Shown piece after piece: positions 63,572-64,000 of a stretch of 64,000 nt of DNA (the stretch's first letter is position 1; the number at the start of each line of letters is the position of its first letter). The position numbers and the translations under genes are program-made. Below the pieces are notes generated by a model that was not told the origin of the DNA, ran no database searches, and saw only the letters and a program-made list of their open reading frames with translations. Source of the stretch: Thiomicrorhabdus indica (GTDB lineage Bacteria > Pseudomonadota > Gammaproteobacteria > Thiomicrospirales > Thiomicrospiraceae); the NCBI RefSeq assembly GCF_004293625.1, contig NZ_CP033040.1:186001-250000 (forward strand), given 5' to 3'.

Positions 63572-64000
63572 TTTTTAATTCTTCTTTAATTAACTCTAGT
63601 CTGATTGTGATGTTTTTTTGAATCCAATTTAACCGTTCTTCACTAAATGGGACGGCTATGTCAATTCGAGTCAAAGTCTCAATTTCAGATAGCATTCTCT
63701 CTAAATTTAAGGTTTCTATTTTAGAATTCATGTATTGTCGAAATTTATCGTCAAGATTCGCAATACCACCTACTAAATGAAAGTGTGGAATTCTATTTCT
63801 AGTGTCGTCTTTTGTAAATCTTAAATGATGACGGCCTTTATTGATATACTCAATGGTTCGGTTTTTGTTCCATTTAGAAATTTTATCTAAGAATCTTTCA
63901 TGACCTAGAGATGTTCCGTTATCAAATAGAGGACTTAAACGAGATTTATCGTTGCTTTGAAAAACTACGCCCCAATTTTCTTGGTGTCTATCTGTATTAC
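63558..64000 (-). CDS. HipA-like serine/threonine kinase, 5' end outside window
   Basis: 147 codons are open from the window edge to a TAA at 63558. The first residues visible are N-T-D-R-H-Q-E-N-W-G-V-V, the HipA-family catalytic loop, followed by L-S-P-L-F-D-N-G-T-S-L-G, the metal-binding D-N-G. The remaining C-terminal domain is helical. HipA kinases phosphorylate protein targets (GltX in the E. coli case) and act as toxins of type II systems or as stand-alone regulators. Its N-terminal half, and any HipB-like antitoxin, lie to the right of the window. It is the upstream gene of the HIRAN protein. Confidence 0.85.
   Translation of the reverse strand, partial: NTDRHQENWGVVFQSNDKSRLSPLFDNGTSLGHERFLDKISKWNKNRTIEYINKGRHHLRFTKDDTRNRIPHFHLVGGIANLDDKFRQYMNSKIETLNLERMLSEIETLTRIDIAVPFSEERLNWIQKNITIRLELIKEELKNDSD

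Noticed and set aside
1-64000. CRISPR arrays, tRNA, rRNA, complete insertion sequences or prophage
   Set aside because: No regularly spaced direct repeats, no cloverleaf-like sequences in the gaps, and no transposase, integrase or phage structural gene was recognised.

Overview
The window looks like chromosomal DNA from a gammaproteobacterium of roughly 42-43 % GC (my estimate by eye). The hemC-hemD-hemX-hemY order, cmoA-cmoB, bioC/bioH, yqhA, yaeQ, VF530, DUF2058 and dbpA are gammaproteobacterial traits. The mix of Bat operon, malic enzyme, AGCS symporter and several c-di-GMP proteins suggests the Thiomicrospira / Hydrogenovibrio / Thiomicrorhabdus group. That genus-level guess is inference from gene content; no rRNA or marker gene is present to settle it. 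No tRNA, rRNA, CRISPR array or complete IS was seen.

Layout. 1-2.2 kb: 3' truncated GGDEF-EAL gene. 2.5-5.6 kb: small secreted protein, membrane-anchored non-specific nuclease, cmoA-cmoB (tRNA wobble modification). 5.9-9.0 kb: large HD-GYP receptor. 9.5-10.8 kb: outer-membrane porin. 11.1-18.4 kb: tightly overlapping seven-gene MoxR/Bat operon. 18.5-24.3 kb: small membrane protein, LysR regulator, trxC, a pseudokinase-Sel1 protein and unknown genes. 24.4-27.2 kb: apt, argH, periplasmic thioredoxin. 27.4-32.2 kb: hemCDXY. 32.3-36.6 kb: pldA, flavin reductase-like gene, xthA, rhodanese, purU. 36.7-44.2 kb: priA, bioC-bioH, giant AsmA/DUF748 protein. 44.4-48.9 kb: MITE-like element, AGCS symporter, EAL protein, frameshifted histidine phosphatase. 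49.2-61.1 kb: yqhA, an RNase T2 cluster, DUF2058, diguanylate cyclase, malic enzyme, small DUF proteins, DMT transporter, cytochrome b561, dbpA, yaeQ, VF530. 61.1-64 kb: GcvT/DmdA-like gene, then an AT-rich accessory segment with a HIRAN protein and a truncated HipA-like kinase.

The most striking signal is not a gene. The 10-bp palindrome ACCGGCCGGT occurs 30 times in the window, where about 0.02 copies are expected by composition. Fourteen copies are in coding regions, read mainly as Pro-Ala-Gly. Sixteen are intergenic, and all sixteen lie 3' of genes in tandem or convergent gaps, never in a divergent promoter gap. Two pairs form extended inverted repeats. The motif is absent from the last 2.5 kb, which also looks foreign by composition and content.

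Four c-di-GMP proteins (GGDEF-EAL, HD-GYP, degenerate-GGDEF/EAL, GGDEF with I-site) are scattered through the window. Two MITE-like elements with unrelated terminal inverted repeats lie in intergenic regions. Several start codons were moved from the longest ORF because a Shine-Dalgarno sequence or family alignment favours an internal start; each case is stated.
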